Shown: piece after piece, positions 9,956 to 20,420 of the stretch | How the letters are laid out: each line of letters begins with the position of its first letter | Position numbering within the stretch: position 1 is the stretch's first letter | NCBI RefSeq assembly: GCF_017654505.1 | Contig: NC_054572.1 | Span: 3,718,914 to 3,782,913 of the forward strand | Origin: Polyodon spathula | Lineage: Eukaryota; Chordata; Actinopteri; Acipenseriformes; Polyodontidae | DNA length: 64,000 bases | Reading direction: 5' to 3' | Notes under the pieces: generated by a model | Told to the model about the DNA's origin: nothing | The model's input: the letters and a program-made list of their open reading frames with translations, nothing else | Database searches by the model: none | Translations under genes and position numbers: made by a program

Positions 9956-10701
9956 TTTTGCATTGCATTTGTAGCAATAAAATACTGCCATAAAAAGCCT
10001 CTAGAAAAAACGATTCAACAGGCCCAATTCACTAGGAGACTGATTCATACACACAGCAATACTGAATTTACTGAGCAGGCAATGCATTAGATTGGAAATG
10101 TGCAGGTTTTATTATTTGAAGCAGATGTTTTTTATGTCCCTATAAATCCAATTGCAGATAACGGAAGACCCCCACCCCTTTTCAAAATGAGTGTGTATTA
10201 TTATTATTACTATCAATATCATGATCTGGCTTTTTTAAATTACAGCAGAACTAGTTTCATTACAGAGATTAATGAATCCCCCCCCCCCCCCCCAGTCCTA
10301 ATCATATGTCAGATATATGAATTGAAAAAGATGCATTTAAAAAAAAAATTAAAAAATCAAGAATGACGTTTTTATTATTACATTTTATAGCGAGCTTTAC
10401 AGACTGGTGTGCATCCAAAGAGCTAGGTAATTAAATCAGGTTAATAAAATATAATATGTGTACATAATAAAGCTCACTAAGTAGCTAAACCTATTATCTA
10501 ACCATGCATTCTTTCAAAAAAACAGCACGCAATGTCAAGTGTGCAACAGCGCGCTTCCAGCACTTTCCCATTGCCAGAAAGCTGCTGCATGTTTAGTTGC
10601 ACCTCTTGGCTGAGCAGCTCCTAAACCACCAGAGTGTAGTTGAACATGCTTCGGCACGTTGCTCTCAGTCTCCTCCTCTGTACATTAATCACAGAGGGTT
10701 A
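9956..10701. other. unassigned DNA with C16 run
   Basis: A homopolymer of 16 C lies at about 10278-10293. No gene or recognised element otherwise. Confidence 0.4.
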
Positions 10702-10846
10702 CTTAAGCAACCCAAAGAAGAGGGCTTTATCCGGTAAGGCCCGTCTCGTGTCATTGAATGTCCCGAGCCGAAGATGACGGCATTTAACCTAAAGAAAAGT
10801 TCCTTACCAGGGGATAAAGCCCTCTTATGAGGGTTAGATTGCTTTA
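10702..10846. repeat. 145-bp fold-back (inverted-repeat) element
   Basis: Arms at 10702-10738 (cttaagcaaccc...gagggctttatcc...ggtaagg) and 10802-10846 are imperfect reverse complements with a core of agagggctttatcc. The loop of about 63 bp is GC-richer than its surroundings. It resembles a short MITE or a structured repeat of unknown family. No target duplication was established. Confidence 0.5.
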
Positions 10847-10874
10847 GAAAATAGATACATTAAAAAGAAAAATA

Positions 10875-11078
10875 CAGTACTGTGCAAAAGTTTTAGGCAG
10901 GTGTGAAAAAATGCTGTAAAGTAAGAATTCTTTCAAAAATAGACATGTTAATAGTTTATATTTATCAATTAACAAAATGCAATGTAAGTGAACAGAAGAA
11001 AAATCTACATCAAATCAATATTTGGTATGACCACCCTTTGCCTTCAAAACAGCATCAATTTTTCTAGGTACACTTGCA
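10875..11078 (+). repeat. left terminal inverted repeat of the Tc1 element
   Basis: Pairs with 12228-12435, running from the outer CAGTACTG to an inner gtacacttgca. The transposase stop codon lies inside this arm. Confidence 0.92.
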
Positions 11079-12011
11079 CACAGTTTTTGAAGGAACTCAG
11101 CAGGTAGGTTGGCCCAAACATCTTGGAGAACTAACCACAGTTCTTCTGTGGATTTAAGCAGCCTCAGTTGCTTCTCTCTCTTCATGTAATCCCAGACAGA
11201 CTCGAAGATGTTTATATCAGGGCTCTCCTTGTTCTTCTTTACGCCGAAGATAGTTCTTAATGACTTTCGCTGTATGTTTGGGGTCGTTGTCATGCTGCAG
11301 AATAAATTTGGGGCCAATCAGATGCCTCCCTGATGGTATCGCATGATGGATAAGTATCTGCCTGTACTTCTCAGCATTGAGGAGACCATTAATTCTGACC
11401 AAATCCCCAACTCCATTTGCAGAAATGCAGCCCCAAACTTGCAAAGAACCTCCACCTTGCTTCACTGTTGCCTGCAGACACTCATTCGTGTATCGTTCTC
11501 CAGCCCTTCTGCGAACAAACTGCCTTCTGCTACAGCCAAATATTTCAAATTTTGACTCATCAGTCCAGAGCACCTGCTGCCATTTTTCTGCACCCCAGTT
11601 CCTGTGTTTTCGTGCATAGTTGAGTCGCTTGACCTTGTTTCCATGTCGGAGGTATGGCTTTTAGGCCGCAAGTCTTCCATGAAGGCCACTTCTGACCAGA
11701 CTTCTTTGGACAGTAGATGGGTGTACCATGGTGCCACTGTTTTCTGCCAATTCTGAGCTGATGGCATTGCTGGACATCTTCCGATTGCGAAGGGAAGTAA
11801 GCATGATGTGTCTTTCATCTGCTGCAGTAAGTTTCCTTGGCTGACCACTGCGTCTATGGTCCTCAACATTGCCCGTTTCTTTGTGCTTCTTCAAAAGAGC
11901 TTGGACAGCACATCTGGAAACCCCTGTCTGCCTTGAAATTTCTGCCTGGGAGAGACCTTGCTGATGCAGTATAACTACCTTGTGTCTTGTTGCTGTGCTC
12001 AGTCTTGCCAT
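11015..12011 (-). pseudogene. Tc1 transposase pseudogene
   Basis: Starts at the ATG at 12011 (MARLSTATRHK). The N-terminal part shows the paired-type helix-turn-helix (LSQAEISRQTGVSR...VQALLKKHKETG and a second HTH before RSLVRSGLHGRLAA). After RLAA the expected Lys codon is TAA (about 11661-11663), a single-base nonsense change. The same frame then resumes with KPYLRHGNKVKRLN and the catalytic parts LWTDESKFEIF (first Asp) and ILQHDNDPKHTA (second Asp). Near 11217-11235 a small frame-changing deletion removes the usual WPPQ segment. The third acidic part, SPDINIFESVWD with Glu, continues in another frame to a stop at 11015. The protein would have cut and pasted the element at TA sites; this copy cannot encode it whole. 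Confidence 0.93.
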
Positions 12012-12227
12012 GGTGTATGACTTTTGACAGTAAACTGTCTTCAGCAACCTCACCTTGTTAGCTGAGTTTGGCTGTTCCTCACCCAGTTTTATTCCTCCTA
12101 CACAGTTGTTTCTGTTTCAGTTAATGATTGTGTTTCAACCTACATATTGAATTGATGATCATTAGCACCTGTTTGGTATAATTGTTTAATCATACACCTG
12201 ACTATATGCCTACAAAATCCCTGACTT

Positions 12228-12430
12228 TGTGCAAGTGTACCTAGAAGAATTGATGCTGTTTTGAAGGCAAAGGGTGGTCACACCAAATATGGATTTGATT
12301 TAGATTTTTCTTCTGTTCACTCACTTTGCATTTAGTTAATTGATAAATATAATCTATTAACATGTCTATTTTTGAAAGCATTCTTACTTTACAGCATTTT
12401 TTCACACCTGCCTAAAACTTTTGCACAGTA

Positions 12431-12435
<5 letters not shown>
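12228..12435 (-). repeat. right terminal inverted repeat of the Tc1 element
   Basis: Reverse complement of 10875-11078 with few mismatches. It has two extra bases (TG) between the shared CAGTACTG end and the flanking TA. Confidence 0.92.

Positions 12436-12510
<75 letters not shown>
12436..12510. repeat. (TA)n microsatellite
   Basis: About 37 perfect TA units directly adjoining the right end of the Tc1 element. Confidence 0.97.
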
Positions 12511-12513
<3 letters not shown>

Positions 12514-12763
12514 CAGCTTTTCTGCTAATGAAACACACGTTTTCCTCATTATTCTGTGAGTAATATAGGGTTTCCATGCGGATCAATTTACACGTGAAAT
12601 GGTTTACAGTTCTGTATAAAACCACTTACCATGCATTATACCCTTGTTATAGTATTAAATCAGCTGTTTGAGAATAACCTTGCTTTAAAAACTATGCTAA
12701 AGTTAAACACAAGAGCAAGTGAGCTGCTTAAATGTAATTAATTCCTATCCTTTTTGATCCCAG

Positions 12764-12909
12764 CTATGTCCAAAACTCTCATCGTGTGTCTGCCCTCCAC
12801 GTTAATAAATATAATTGGTGAACTGGATGTCATGAGCCAGCTCGATCGCCCAAAACAGCACAACAACATCCAACAAGTTGTTGATGCCCTCTCGGAACTG
12901 ACCAAATAA
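12764..12909 (+). CDS. possible terminal coding exon, unidentified
   Basis: A pyrimidine-rich stretch ending in cag at 12763 resembles a 3' splice acceptor. It is followed by a frame that is open for 48 codons: ATG at 12766, then SKTLIVCLPSTLIN...LDVMSQLDRPK...VVDALSELTK and a TAA at 12907-12909. Amino-acid composition is balanced and protein-like, unlike the simple-repeat frames elsewhere. An AATAAA overlaps the stop (12905-12910), and T/G-rich sequence follows. I cannot name the protein. It could be the last exon of an unknown host gene, a fragment of an unrecognised transposon gene, or chance. Confidence 0.3.
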
Positions 12910-12910
12910 A

Positions 12911-14394
12911 ATTGCAAATGAATGTATTGATTGTGTTTTATTTGTTTTCATCATTAATATGTAACACTAAAAAGAAAGGAGAAAATCTCTGACAACATGA
13001 GCCTCAGATCGCTGCTGTCCAATTGAAACTGATGGCTGAGATAACCTTTACAGTTGCCAAGTCAGCTTATAATAAGCGGGGTTGGGCTTGTTTTTTGAGT
13101 GTTGTGGGTTGGAGTTTGTATAAACACCCAGTCTTTAAATGGGTTGTGCTTGTTTTGGGCTTGTTCTGAAAGGCAGTTTTCTTATGAGATTTGGCAACAC
13201 TGGTAACCTTCCCCGTCTGTCTCGCAGGCAGCCACTGATTCCTGAACACCTAATTTTTCTGTTGACAAGAGTTTGTGCAGGATACAGCAGTGGCAATTTT
13301 GGGAATGAACTAATGCACTTCTGTCCATTTCATCAGTGTCTGCCACCTCCCTTTAAGTGCCCACTACCCATATTTGCCCAAGGGTGGTGCTGAATGCTTC
13401 CTCAGCAGCTGTCAGCCATTTGGATAGGTAGGGTCTCTAAGCAAGGGCAGTATATGCAGCATCATCTGATCCCCTATATATGTATTGCTTGAATGAAAGG
13501 TATATATATATAGATAGATAGATATATAAAATACATTTGTTGAAACAGTTTCACTACTAATGACATGACACCCCACTAATGAGATTTGAAAAACAATTTG
13601 GGCAAGAGCAGTAAAACACATTATTAACCAACCAGGCATGAGGTGTTTTGCTTTATTACAGCAGCTTAGATTCACTCGTGTACCAGTTCTCTGCACATGG
13701 AAACCACATTTTCACAAAATGTCACTAGTAATCTTCAAAAACAGCACAAGTACTTTACGCATAGTTAATTTACATATCAACAACCACCTTTTAAATTAAT
13801 TTGCGTGAAAAGCCTAGTTTATTCGAGTAAAATAAACTGAGCAGAATGGAAAACCCAAAGAAGCATTTTACACTACACATTTTTCTCATGTAAATGTCTC
13901 GAGTTAAAAAAAAACTCACATGGAAACCCCATGAAAGACACCTGAAACTTGTAGCTTGACATCACTTTCTAATGATGTTTGTGCCCTTGGCTTCAACCTT
14001 CACTCAGCTTCATCCCAGCGGTGGACGCTTTGTGGGTATTTCCAGTTGCCAAAGCATAAAAAAACCTTCTACTTACATGGAGCTGTTCTTCAGCTACCTT
14101 GTACAGAACAGTAAACAATGCTTGTGAACTGTTTGTAAAACATGTACACAATAAAACTACAGCTAACTTTCATTCTTTTTTATTTGGGTTTGCGTGCAGG
14201 TTCGTGTATTTGTGTAAGTTTCAGTATTGAAGTTACCATTAGGTCCTAACAGTTATTAACAAAATAAATACAATAAAAATGTATACTGTAGTAATTAAAT
14301 ATATCTAGTTGTCTGCAGTATGTGTTAATCCTGATCGTGTTTGTTAATGTCACAATCTGACTGTAAAAATAAATAACAAACTTGTGACGAGTTA
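12911..14394. other. unassigned AT-rich DNA
   Basis: Contains a short TATA/GATA run at about 13499-13527. No coding or repeat family recognised. Confidence 0.4.
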
Positions 14395-14789
14395 GATTAA
14401 CAGGCTGGGTTGAAATGTGTATCTGGTTATAGCATTTAATGGGGTGGATGTAAAAGGGGACTAGTGCAGTTTACGAGTTTGCACACTGGCTGTATCTGGT
14501 TAATTGTGTGCACACAGCCTGTAGGGGGAGGACTATAAAAGGCTGACACATGAACAGGAAAGGAGGGTGATCAGAAAGAGGAAGCACTGTTGGAGCAGAG
14601 GACTGGAGAGAAGGAATAGGGCCACAGAAGAGAAAGAGAACCAGGTGCAGATGGAATTGAAAGGCTGGAGCAGTGGAAATATTGATCTGGAAAACATAGG
14701 TATTGGTGCAGTAAAGTAACCAGTGCCGTTCTATTTGCCTTAAGAGGATTACAAATGGGGCTGTGCACATTTAGTGTACAGTGGCATTG
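14395..14789 (+). other. possible promoter-like or LTR-like segment
   Basis: An actataaaaggctg TATA-like motif at about 14530-14542 is followed by a purine-rich leader (ggaaaggagggtg, gagaaagagaacc). It lies just upstream of the gypsy pol remnant in the same orientation. Position and the TATA motif suggest a degraded LTR or leader, but no paired LTR was found. Confidence 0.25.
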
Positions 14790-16021
14790 AAATTAACCAA
14801 CATGCTAACTGCTCAGGCCAAAGACCCAGCTATCTCTGATATCATCAATGACATTGCTTCCAATACTGCAAATGATAACCATATCACCTTTATCCAAAAG
14901 CAGGGACTGGGTTAGGGTTAGGGTTAGGGTTAGGGTTAGCAGGGACCGGGTGCCCATTCTTAAACAAAGATTCAGATACCAGCTGGTTATTCCGGAACAG
15001 CTGATGAATTCCTTCCTCCACACTACCATGACAACCCTTTGGGAGGTCATCGGGGTGGGATGAAGACCTTATTGTGCATGCTGGAGGTTGCATGGTGGCT
15101 CTTCATCCTCCAAGATACATGCCGCCACATAAAGGACTATCAAACCTGCCATAAGTACAAACCTTCCGACACCAAACCTGCAGGTCAACTCCAGTCCAGT
15201 ACTGCGAAGGAGCCTTTGCCAAGAAGTAAAGACCAACTTTTTTACTCAGGAAATCTTCACCCGATGAGGAACACTGCAACACATATTTTCAGATTGTGGA
15301 CCTAAGTTCATGAGCCACCTACTCGCAGAGGTGTGCAAGATCTGGAGAGTCGTACAAAAACTCACCACCAGCTACCACCCACAGACCAAGCTGATTGAAT
15401 GTGTGAACCACACCTTAAAAACCATGGTTGCATCCTCATTGGGAAAAACCATCAGCTGTGTGACCAGTCTCTACCTGATTTCCGTTTCGCCCTCAACATC
15501 GCCAAACATGAAACCACTGGCTTCTCTCCTGCAGTCTAGCGCTTGGAAGAATCATCAGAAGCCCATTGGACTGATGATCCTGTAGCACCCACTGATCCCT
15601 ACAACTGCTAGATCACCAGCAGCAGATTGCTGAAGAGGTGAGGGATCATGTTTCCAAAGCTCAGAAACGGCAAGCTCGGAATTATAACGCCTGGAAAGCA
15701 CAATGTCAGTATGAAGAAGGTAAGTTAGTCTGGATAAGATCTCACCGCTTATCTGATGCCTTCGGAAAGTTTTCCACTAAACTTGCCCCTAAATGGTTTG
15801 GGCCAGCTCTTGTAACCAAGAGACTTGGACCTAACAACTACAAAGTCAAGTGGGGGGAGCCAGATTCTTTCATAAAGGATCCAGTCAATATTGTTAATTT
15901 AAAACGCTATTATGGCGTTTGTCCCTTGCACCTCCAGTGTGTGTGGGGGGAATATGTAGCAATTCCCATGCTACATAATGTGGGTGAGACTTGCACCTGT
16001 CCCTTTAATTATGGTCAGTAG
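14790..16021 (+). pseudogene. Ty3/gypsy pol remnant (integrase region)
   Basis: Decayed integrase part of an LTR retrotransposon, spread over all three plus frames. In order it shows a pre-integrase segment (14802 on), a zinc-binding-like segment ending YQTCHKYKPS (about 15140-15170), a fragment of the catalytic core (SYHPQT near 15375) and an integrase C-terminal part (NYNAWKAQ...WFGPALVTKRLGPNNYKVKW...VNIVNLKRYY, 15680-15912). A large part of the catalytic core is missing between about 15210 and 15320, and several frameshifts and stops are visible. A TTAGGG array interrupts the segment at 14910. It cannot encode an enzyme. Confidence 0.85.
14910..14939 (+). repeat. interstitial telomeric repeat (TTAGGG)n
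   Basis: Nearly five perfect TTAGGG units in tandem, inside the gypsy pol remnant. It is bordered on both sides by cagggac(t/c)gg (14901-14910 and 14940-14949). The two border copies are 39 bp apart, a multiple of three, so the local frame is kept. Confidence 0.93.
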
Positions 16022-17622
16022 CCTGGCCAGGTTAAAAGTTAATTTCCCCTGCCATCTACTCATCATCTCTCCCCATTGGCTCATTCAGATATCCACTCCT
16101 CCAATCTCAGAGCTCATTAGAATCTATCACCTGTACTAAAGCTGGCTGATTAGGCGACTCCCTTGCTCTTGAGGAATCCATGATCACAACAGCATTTTCT
16201 TTTCTTAAATCTCAGTGAATCCTTTAGCATTTTTAGATAAATTCCAGTGCATCCATTAGTTATCTTTTGTTGCTGCACTTTGTTTTCACTGTTACTTGTT
16301 TAAGTTTAGCTGTTTTTCAAGGTCTGTTTAGTGTTTTTGTTTCAAGTGTTCAGTCTCTATTTTTTCCTGATCCTCCTGATTTTTTCCAAACAACTGTTCA
16401 CCATTCAGCTCACCATTCAGCTAACCATTCAACTCACCATTCAACTCACCATTCAGCTCACCATTCAACTCACCATTCAACTCACCATTCAGCTCACCAT
16501 TCAACTCACCATTCAGCTCACCATTCAGCTCACCATTCAACTCACCATTCAACTCACCATTCAACTCACCATTCAACTCACCATTCAGCTCACCATTCAA
16601 CTCACCATTCAACTCACCATTCAACTCACCATTCAACTCACCATTCAACTCACCATTCAACTCACCATTCAACCATTCACCATTCAACTCACCATTCAAC
16701 TCACATTCATTCACCATTCTCACCATTCAACTCACCATTCAGCTCACCATTCAGCTCACCATTCAACTCACCATTCAACTCACCATTCAACTCACCATTC
16801 AACTCACCATTCAGCTCACCATTCAACTCACCATTCAACTCACCATTCAACTCACCATTCAGCTCACCATTCAACTCACCATTCAACTCACCATTCAGCT
16901 CACCATTCAACTCACCATTCAGCTCACCATTCAACTCACCATTCAACTCACCATTCAGCTCACCATTCAGCTCACCATTCAACTCACCATTCAACTCAAC
17001 ACTACGGCACAGACTCATCATTTTCAAACTTTGCCTTCAGTACTGGTCTTTTCCTTATCTGTTGGTGAGATCATTCCTTTTCTGTTTGTTTGTATTTTTC
17101 TACTTTAATGTGATACTTTGTTTCCTGTATTTTTTGGTTTTGTTCTTTTGTTACTTTGTTTGGTTTTCAATTACATTGCTGATCTGCTGGACTTGTTTAA
17201 GCTTAACTTTCATTCATCATCCATTGCCATCAAGACTGTCTTTGAAATTGTTTTCCATCAGTAATTATGTCATTTATCTTTCTCTGTCTGTCTGTGCATT
17301 GTTTTTTTGTTTGTGTCGTGTTTGCGTGTGTGGGTTTATTTGAGGTCTCTTCTGTGTTATTTTTTGGCTTCTATTTTGCTCACTTTACTTTCCTACTTAC
17401 ATGTACTTCTATATACTTACCTGTTCCCTGCAATTCTGTTTTCTTTCTTATGATTATTGTTATTATTGCTTTCAACCTTTTTTTCTTTTTCTCCTTTCTT
17501 TATCTGTTCTATACTTGTTTTTGCTTATATTTCATTTGTTGACATTATTGTTCACAACAATAAACCGGTTGTTTGTGAAATTGACACCTCTGACATCCCT
17601 GCTTTTGCTGTCTGTCACACTT
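15955..17622 (+). mobile_element. candidate gypsy 3' LTR region
   Basis: A purine tract (gtgtggggggaa, about 15941-15952) resembling a polypurine tract precedes a TGTAGC start at 15955. The integrase frame runs about 65 bp into the segment. The region carries a 12-bp minisatellite, then a T-rich stretch, an AATAAA at 17559-17564 and a GT-rich downstream stretch, ending near ctgtctgtcaca at about 17622. This order (PPT, TG start, poly(A) signal, CA end) suits a 3' LTR. No 5' LTR partner or target duplication was found, so the right boundary is uncertain. Confidence 0.4.
16398..17000 (+). repeat. 12-bp minisatellite
   Basis: About 50 copies of caccattcaact, alternating irregularly with caccattcagct. 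A few irregular units lie around 16670-16720. Because the unit is a multiple of three, all reading frames stay open and give artificial HHST, TIQL or SPFN repeat peptides. These are not evidence of a gene. Confidence 0.97.
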
Positions 17623-18279
17623 GCTGACTTATTTAGTTACACAGATAAGGCCAGTAATATCTCCTTAGGGAGGACAGTGCAGCTGCTTCGTGCAGAGCGA
17701 TCGTTTCAGAAGAATCCCACCAGACTAGGGCAGGCGAACTGTTAGCTGGGTTAGAAGAGCACTACGGGGATAGGGTACCTGTCCGTCAACTCCCAATGCA
17801 GTTCTTTGGGTCTAGTCATATGGTGGTGGTGGTGGCTGGGGGGGAGGTATGAATCTATTGAAACATTTACCCTGCACCTAAAATAAATATTTTGCCACCT
17901 ATAAAGAAGATCTCCTCCTGGGCCCAGAATAGACGGGGTCTTCCTTTGAGACCAATGGCTGGGTGGGTTGCACTCCGGGTATATTCGACAAGAGCTAAAA
18001 AAACAAGTCCAATGTCGACCCACTGGTTCCTTTTTAAATCTTTGTAAGGAGGCCCACCAACTGGGAAACCATATGCCTTGAGAGAGCTTGGATAGCCTTC
18101 AGTGTGCGACCATCTTCCATGGATCTCAACCGGGACCATCGACTGTTGGGACGGTAACCTATGGAGATCTGGAACAATAGAAAATGAAGATGTGAACAGG
18201 ATGGCATGTCTGGTGATGTCAGACATGGAAGGAAATCCAGAACACAGTATTGTGAGTAAGGCACTGATGTGCAGATTTA
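17623..18279. other. unassigned DNA with long minus-strand frame
   Basis: A minus frame (17867-18391, 174 codons) is open, but I do not recognise the peptide. It contains WVDIGLVFLALVEYT and GLKGRPRLFWAQEE. A GGT repeat lies at 17821-17836. It may be a decayed mobile-element fragment; no function is proposed. Confidence 0.3.
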
Positions 18280-18592
18280 ATAACAAACAAACAGGTTGTA
18301 TAAAATAAACGGCATGATGACCAAAAGAAAGAAAAACAAAGCAGTGAACACAAACTCCAAAACAAGTATTGTGCTGGTGCTTCCAGCACAAGTACCAATT
18401 GTTTTTACTTTTATTTGACTAACTAGCTATCAATTATTATATTATCCCTTGGTCACATTCTGCACAGATTTACTGAGTCTACGTGACTGTCAGCTAGTTA
18501 ATAACAAGTAGCTGACAGTCACGCATTCTCACGAGGTAATTAAAATACAAAACAATGACAAATAATGACGGCGACTTTTCATCCGTGCCACA
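18280..18592 (-). repeat. LTR-family fragment related to the solo LTR at 45723
   Basis: The block aacaagtattgtgctgg...cttccagcac...caattgttt (about 18360-18400) resembles aacaagtactgcgctgg...ctttcagcac...caattgttt at 45935-45980, and the A-rich sequence before it also matches loosely. The boundaries are not resolved. Confidence 0.45.
18482..18523. repeat. perfect 15-bp hairpin
   Basis: cgtgactgtcagcta at 18482-18496 and its exact reverse complement at 18509-18523 are separated by 12 bases. No T run follows, so it is not a bacterial-type terminator. Confidence 0.9.
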
Positions 18593-18636
18593 AACAATAA
18601 TAATACAGGATTTTCGCTGACATATATTTACATTAA

Positions 18637-18860
18637 TCATAATATAATAAATAATAACAGTGCACAAATATACATAGGGGCAGGACTCTCAACCACAGTA
18701 CCAGAGAATAGGGCATTATTACAATAATCAATTCTAGAAACATGTATTAATTTCTCAGTATCTGAGTGTGAAAGAATACTTTTCAATTTGGAGACATTTC
18801 TAGTAATATTCCTGATCTGTCTCAAAAGAAAGATTTGGGTCAAAGGTCACACCCAGATTT
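18637..18860 (-). pseudogene. LINE reverse-transcriptase C-terminal fragment
   Basis: The minus frame reads FLLRQIRNITRN...KLKSILSHSDTEKLIH...RIDYCNNALFSG, the recognisable post-RT region of fish L2/Rex1-type LINEs. The usual AF-S-LDYCN segment has lost a few residues. It is a short, dead fragment. Confidence 0.75.
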
Positions 18861-19121
18861 CTCTTTTCGTCTGCAAGTTCATAAGAGAAGCCACCAAGGT
18901 ATAAATCACACATATTACTTTGCTGCTTCTGAGATCCCAGCTGGGCTCCGATTCTCCAGTTCTAGGATCACTTAGTATTAGTATTGGGTGAAAAAAACAA
19001 AAAAAACAAAACTTGAATAGTTAATATTGAATCAAGGTTGGAAACAAGCACTTTGTTACTACCGGGGTCTACAGTCCTTGCTAAAGGAAAATACCTGTTT
19101 AATTTGAATTATAGTAAATTG

Positions 19122-19123
<2 letters not shown>
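18861..19123. other. unassigned DNA
   Basis: No recognised feature. It may include further tail sequence of the adjacent LINE fragment. Confidence 0.3.
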
Positions 19124-19186
<63 letters not shown>

Positions 19187-19196
19187 GTAGTAGTAG
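19124..19196. repeat. (TTA)n microsatellite
   Basis: About 21 perfect TTA units followed by a few TAG units. Confidence 0.97.
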
Positions 19197-19568
19197 AAGT
19201 ATGCATTTGTATTGGCAATAATGGTAGTATTAACATTAATATTATCAGTCTGAATAATAATATATACCATATGTAGAGTAATTACAGCATGTGAATAAAA
19301 GGTAAAGTGCAAACATTAGAGGGTGCTATTGCACCAGTATATGGCCGAACACACTGCATGTAAATTCCCTCCCATTGCAAACCCAGACTTCCCTTTGTGT
19401 GATTCACTTTACATTCATAAGGGCAGGAGATGACAGGTGGTAACTCACGTGGGGGTTTGACAAAGGAAATATTATTCAAGTAAGTCTACAAAATAACACA
19501 ACTGGCAAAAATTAAAATCTCATCCTTCGGTATATAATTAAACAATTATAGCAATCTTAATCAGTGAT
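19197..19568. other. unassigned DNA
   Basis: No recognised feature on either strand. Confidence 0.35.
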
Positions 19569-20420
19569 TCATAAGAACATAAGAAAGTTTACAAACGAGA
19601 GGAGGCCACTCAGCCCATCTTGCTCGTTTGGTTGTTAATAGCTTACTGATCCCAGAATCTCATCAGACAGCTTCTTGAAGGATGTCAGTTTAAACAACAT
19701 TACTGGGGAATTGATTCCAGACTCCCACAATTCTCTGTGTAAAAAGTGCCTCCTATTTTCTGTTCTGAATGTCCATTTATCTAATCTCTATTTGTGACCC
19801 CTGATCCTTGTTTCCTTTTTCAGGTCGAAAAAGTCCCTCGGGTCGACATTATTGATGCCTTTTAGAATTTTGAATGCTTGAATCAGATTGCCGTGTAGCC
19901 TTCTTTGTGCAAGACTGAACAGATTCAATTATTTTAGCCAGTCTGCACGTGACAAACCCAGAATAATTCTCGCTCTTCTTTGCACTCTTTCTAGAGCAGC
20001 AATATCCTTTTTGTAGTGAAGTGACCAGAACTGAACACAATATTCTACATGAGGTCTTACTAATGCATTGTAAAGTTTCAACATGACTTCCCTTGATTTA
20101 AATTCAACACTTTTCACTATATAGCCAAGCATTTTGTTGGCCATTTTTAAAGCTTCCCCACATTGTCTAGATGAAGACATTTGTGAGTCCACATAAACCC
20201 CTAGGTTTTTTCATAGGTTCCTTCTTCAATTTTAGTATCTCCCATATGATATTTATAATTGAAATTTGTATTGCCTGCGTGCAGTACCTTACTCTTTTCT
20301 CTATTAAATGTCATTTGCCATGTGTCTGCCCAGTTCTGAATGCTGTCTAGATCATTTTGAATGACCTTTGCTGCTGAAACAGTGTTTGCCACACCTCCTA
20401 TTTTTGAATCGTCTGCAAAT
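19569..20420 (-). mobile_element. CR1/L2-like LINE, 3' half (interrupted copy)
   Basis: A minus-strand LINE fragment from the catalytic FADD (rc of about 20405-20416) to the 3' end. Peptides seen: DDSKIGGVANT, DLDSIQNWADTWQM, ANKMLGYIVKSVEFKSREVM, LYNALVRPHVEYCVQFW and YKKDIAALERVQRRA. The 3' end has the tail ttcttatgttcttatg (rc of 19571-19586). Frames are broken in several places. The RT start of the same copy continues at 21173 after a nested insertion. The family as seen in the RT and tail is Jockey-superfamily (CR1/L2-like); the exact clade is not settled. Confidence 0.88.

Larger units (their letters stand above)
10875..12435 (-). mobile_element. Tc1-like DNA transposon, nearly full length, inactive
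   Basis: A 1.56-kb element flanked by TA dinucleotides (10873-10874 and 12436-12437), the Tc1/mariner target duplication. Its ends are inverted repeats of about 204 and 208 bp (10875-11078 and 12228-12435), both with outer ends reading inward as CAGTACTGTGCAAAAG. It contains one transposase gene on the minus strand, broken by a stop and a deletion. The right end abuts a (TA)n microsatellite. Size, terminal repeats, TA target and transposase all agree. Confidence 0.95.

Noticed and set aside
16267..17343. 358-codon open frame rich in His-Ser-Thr and Ser-Pro-Phe-Asn
   Set aside because: It is produced by the 12-bp minisatellite. Other frames on both strands are equally open and there is no domain outside the repeat.
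17867..18391. 174-codon minus frame as a gene
   Set aside because: No motif recognised, and its 5' part overlaps an LTR-related repeat. Kept only as unassigned.
18482..18523. Rho-independent terminator
   Set aside because: The context is eukaryotic and no T run follows the hairpin.
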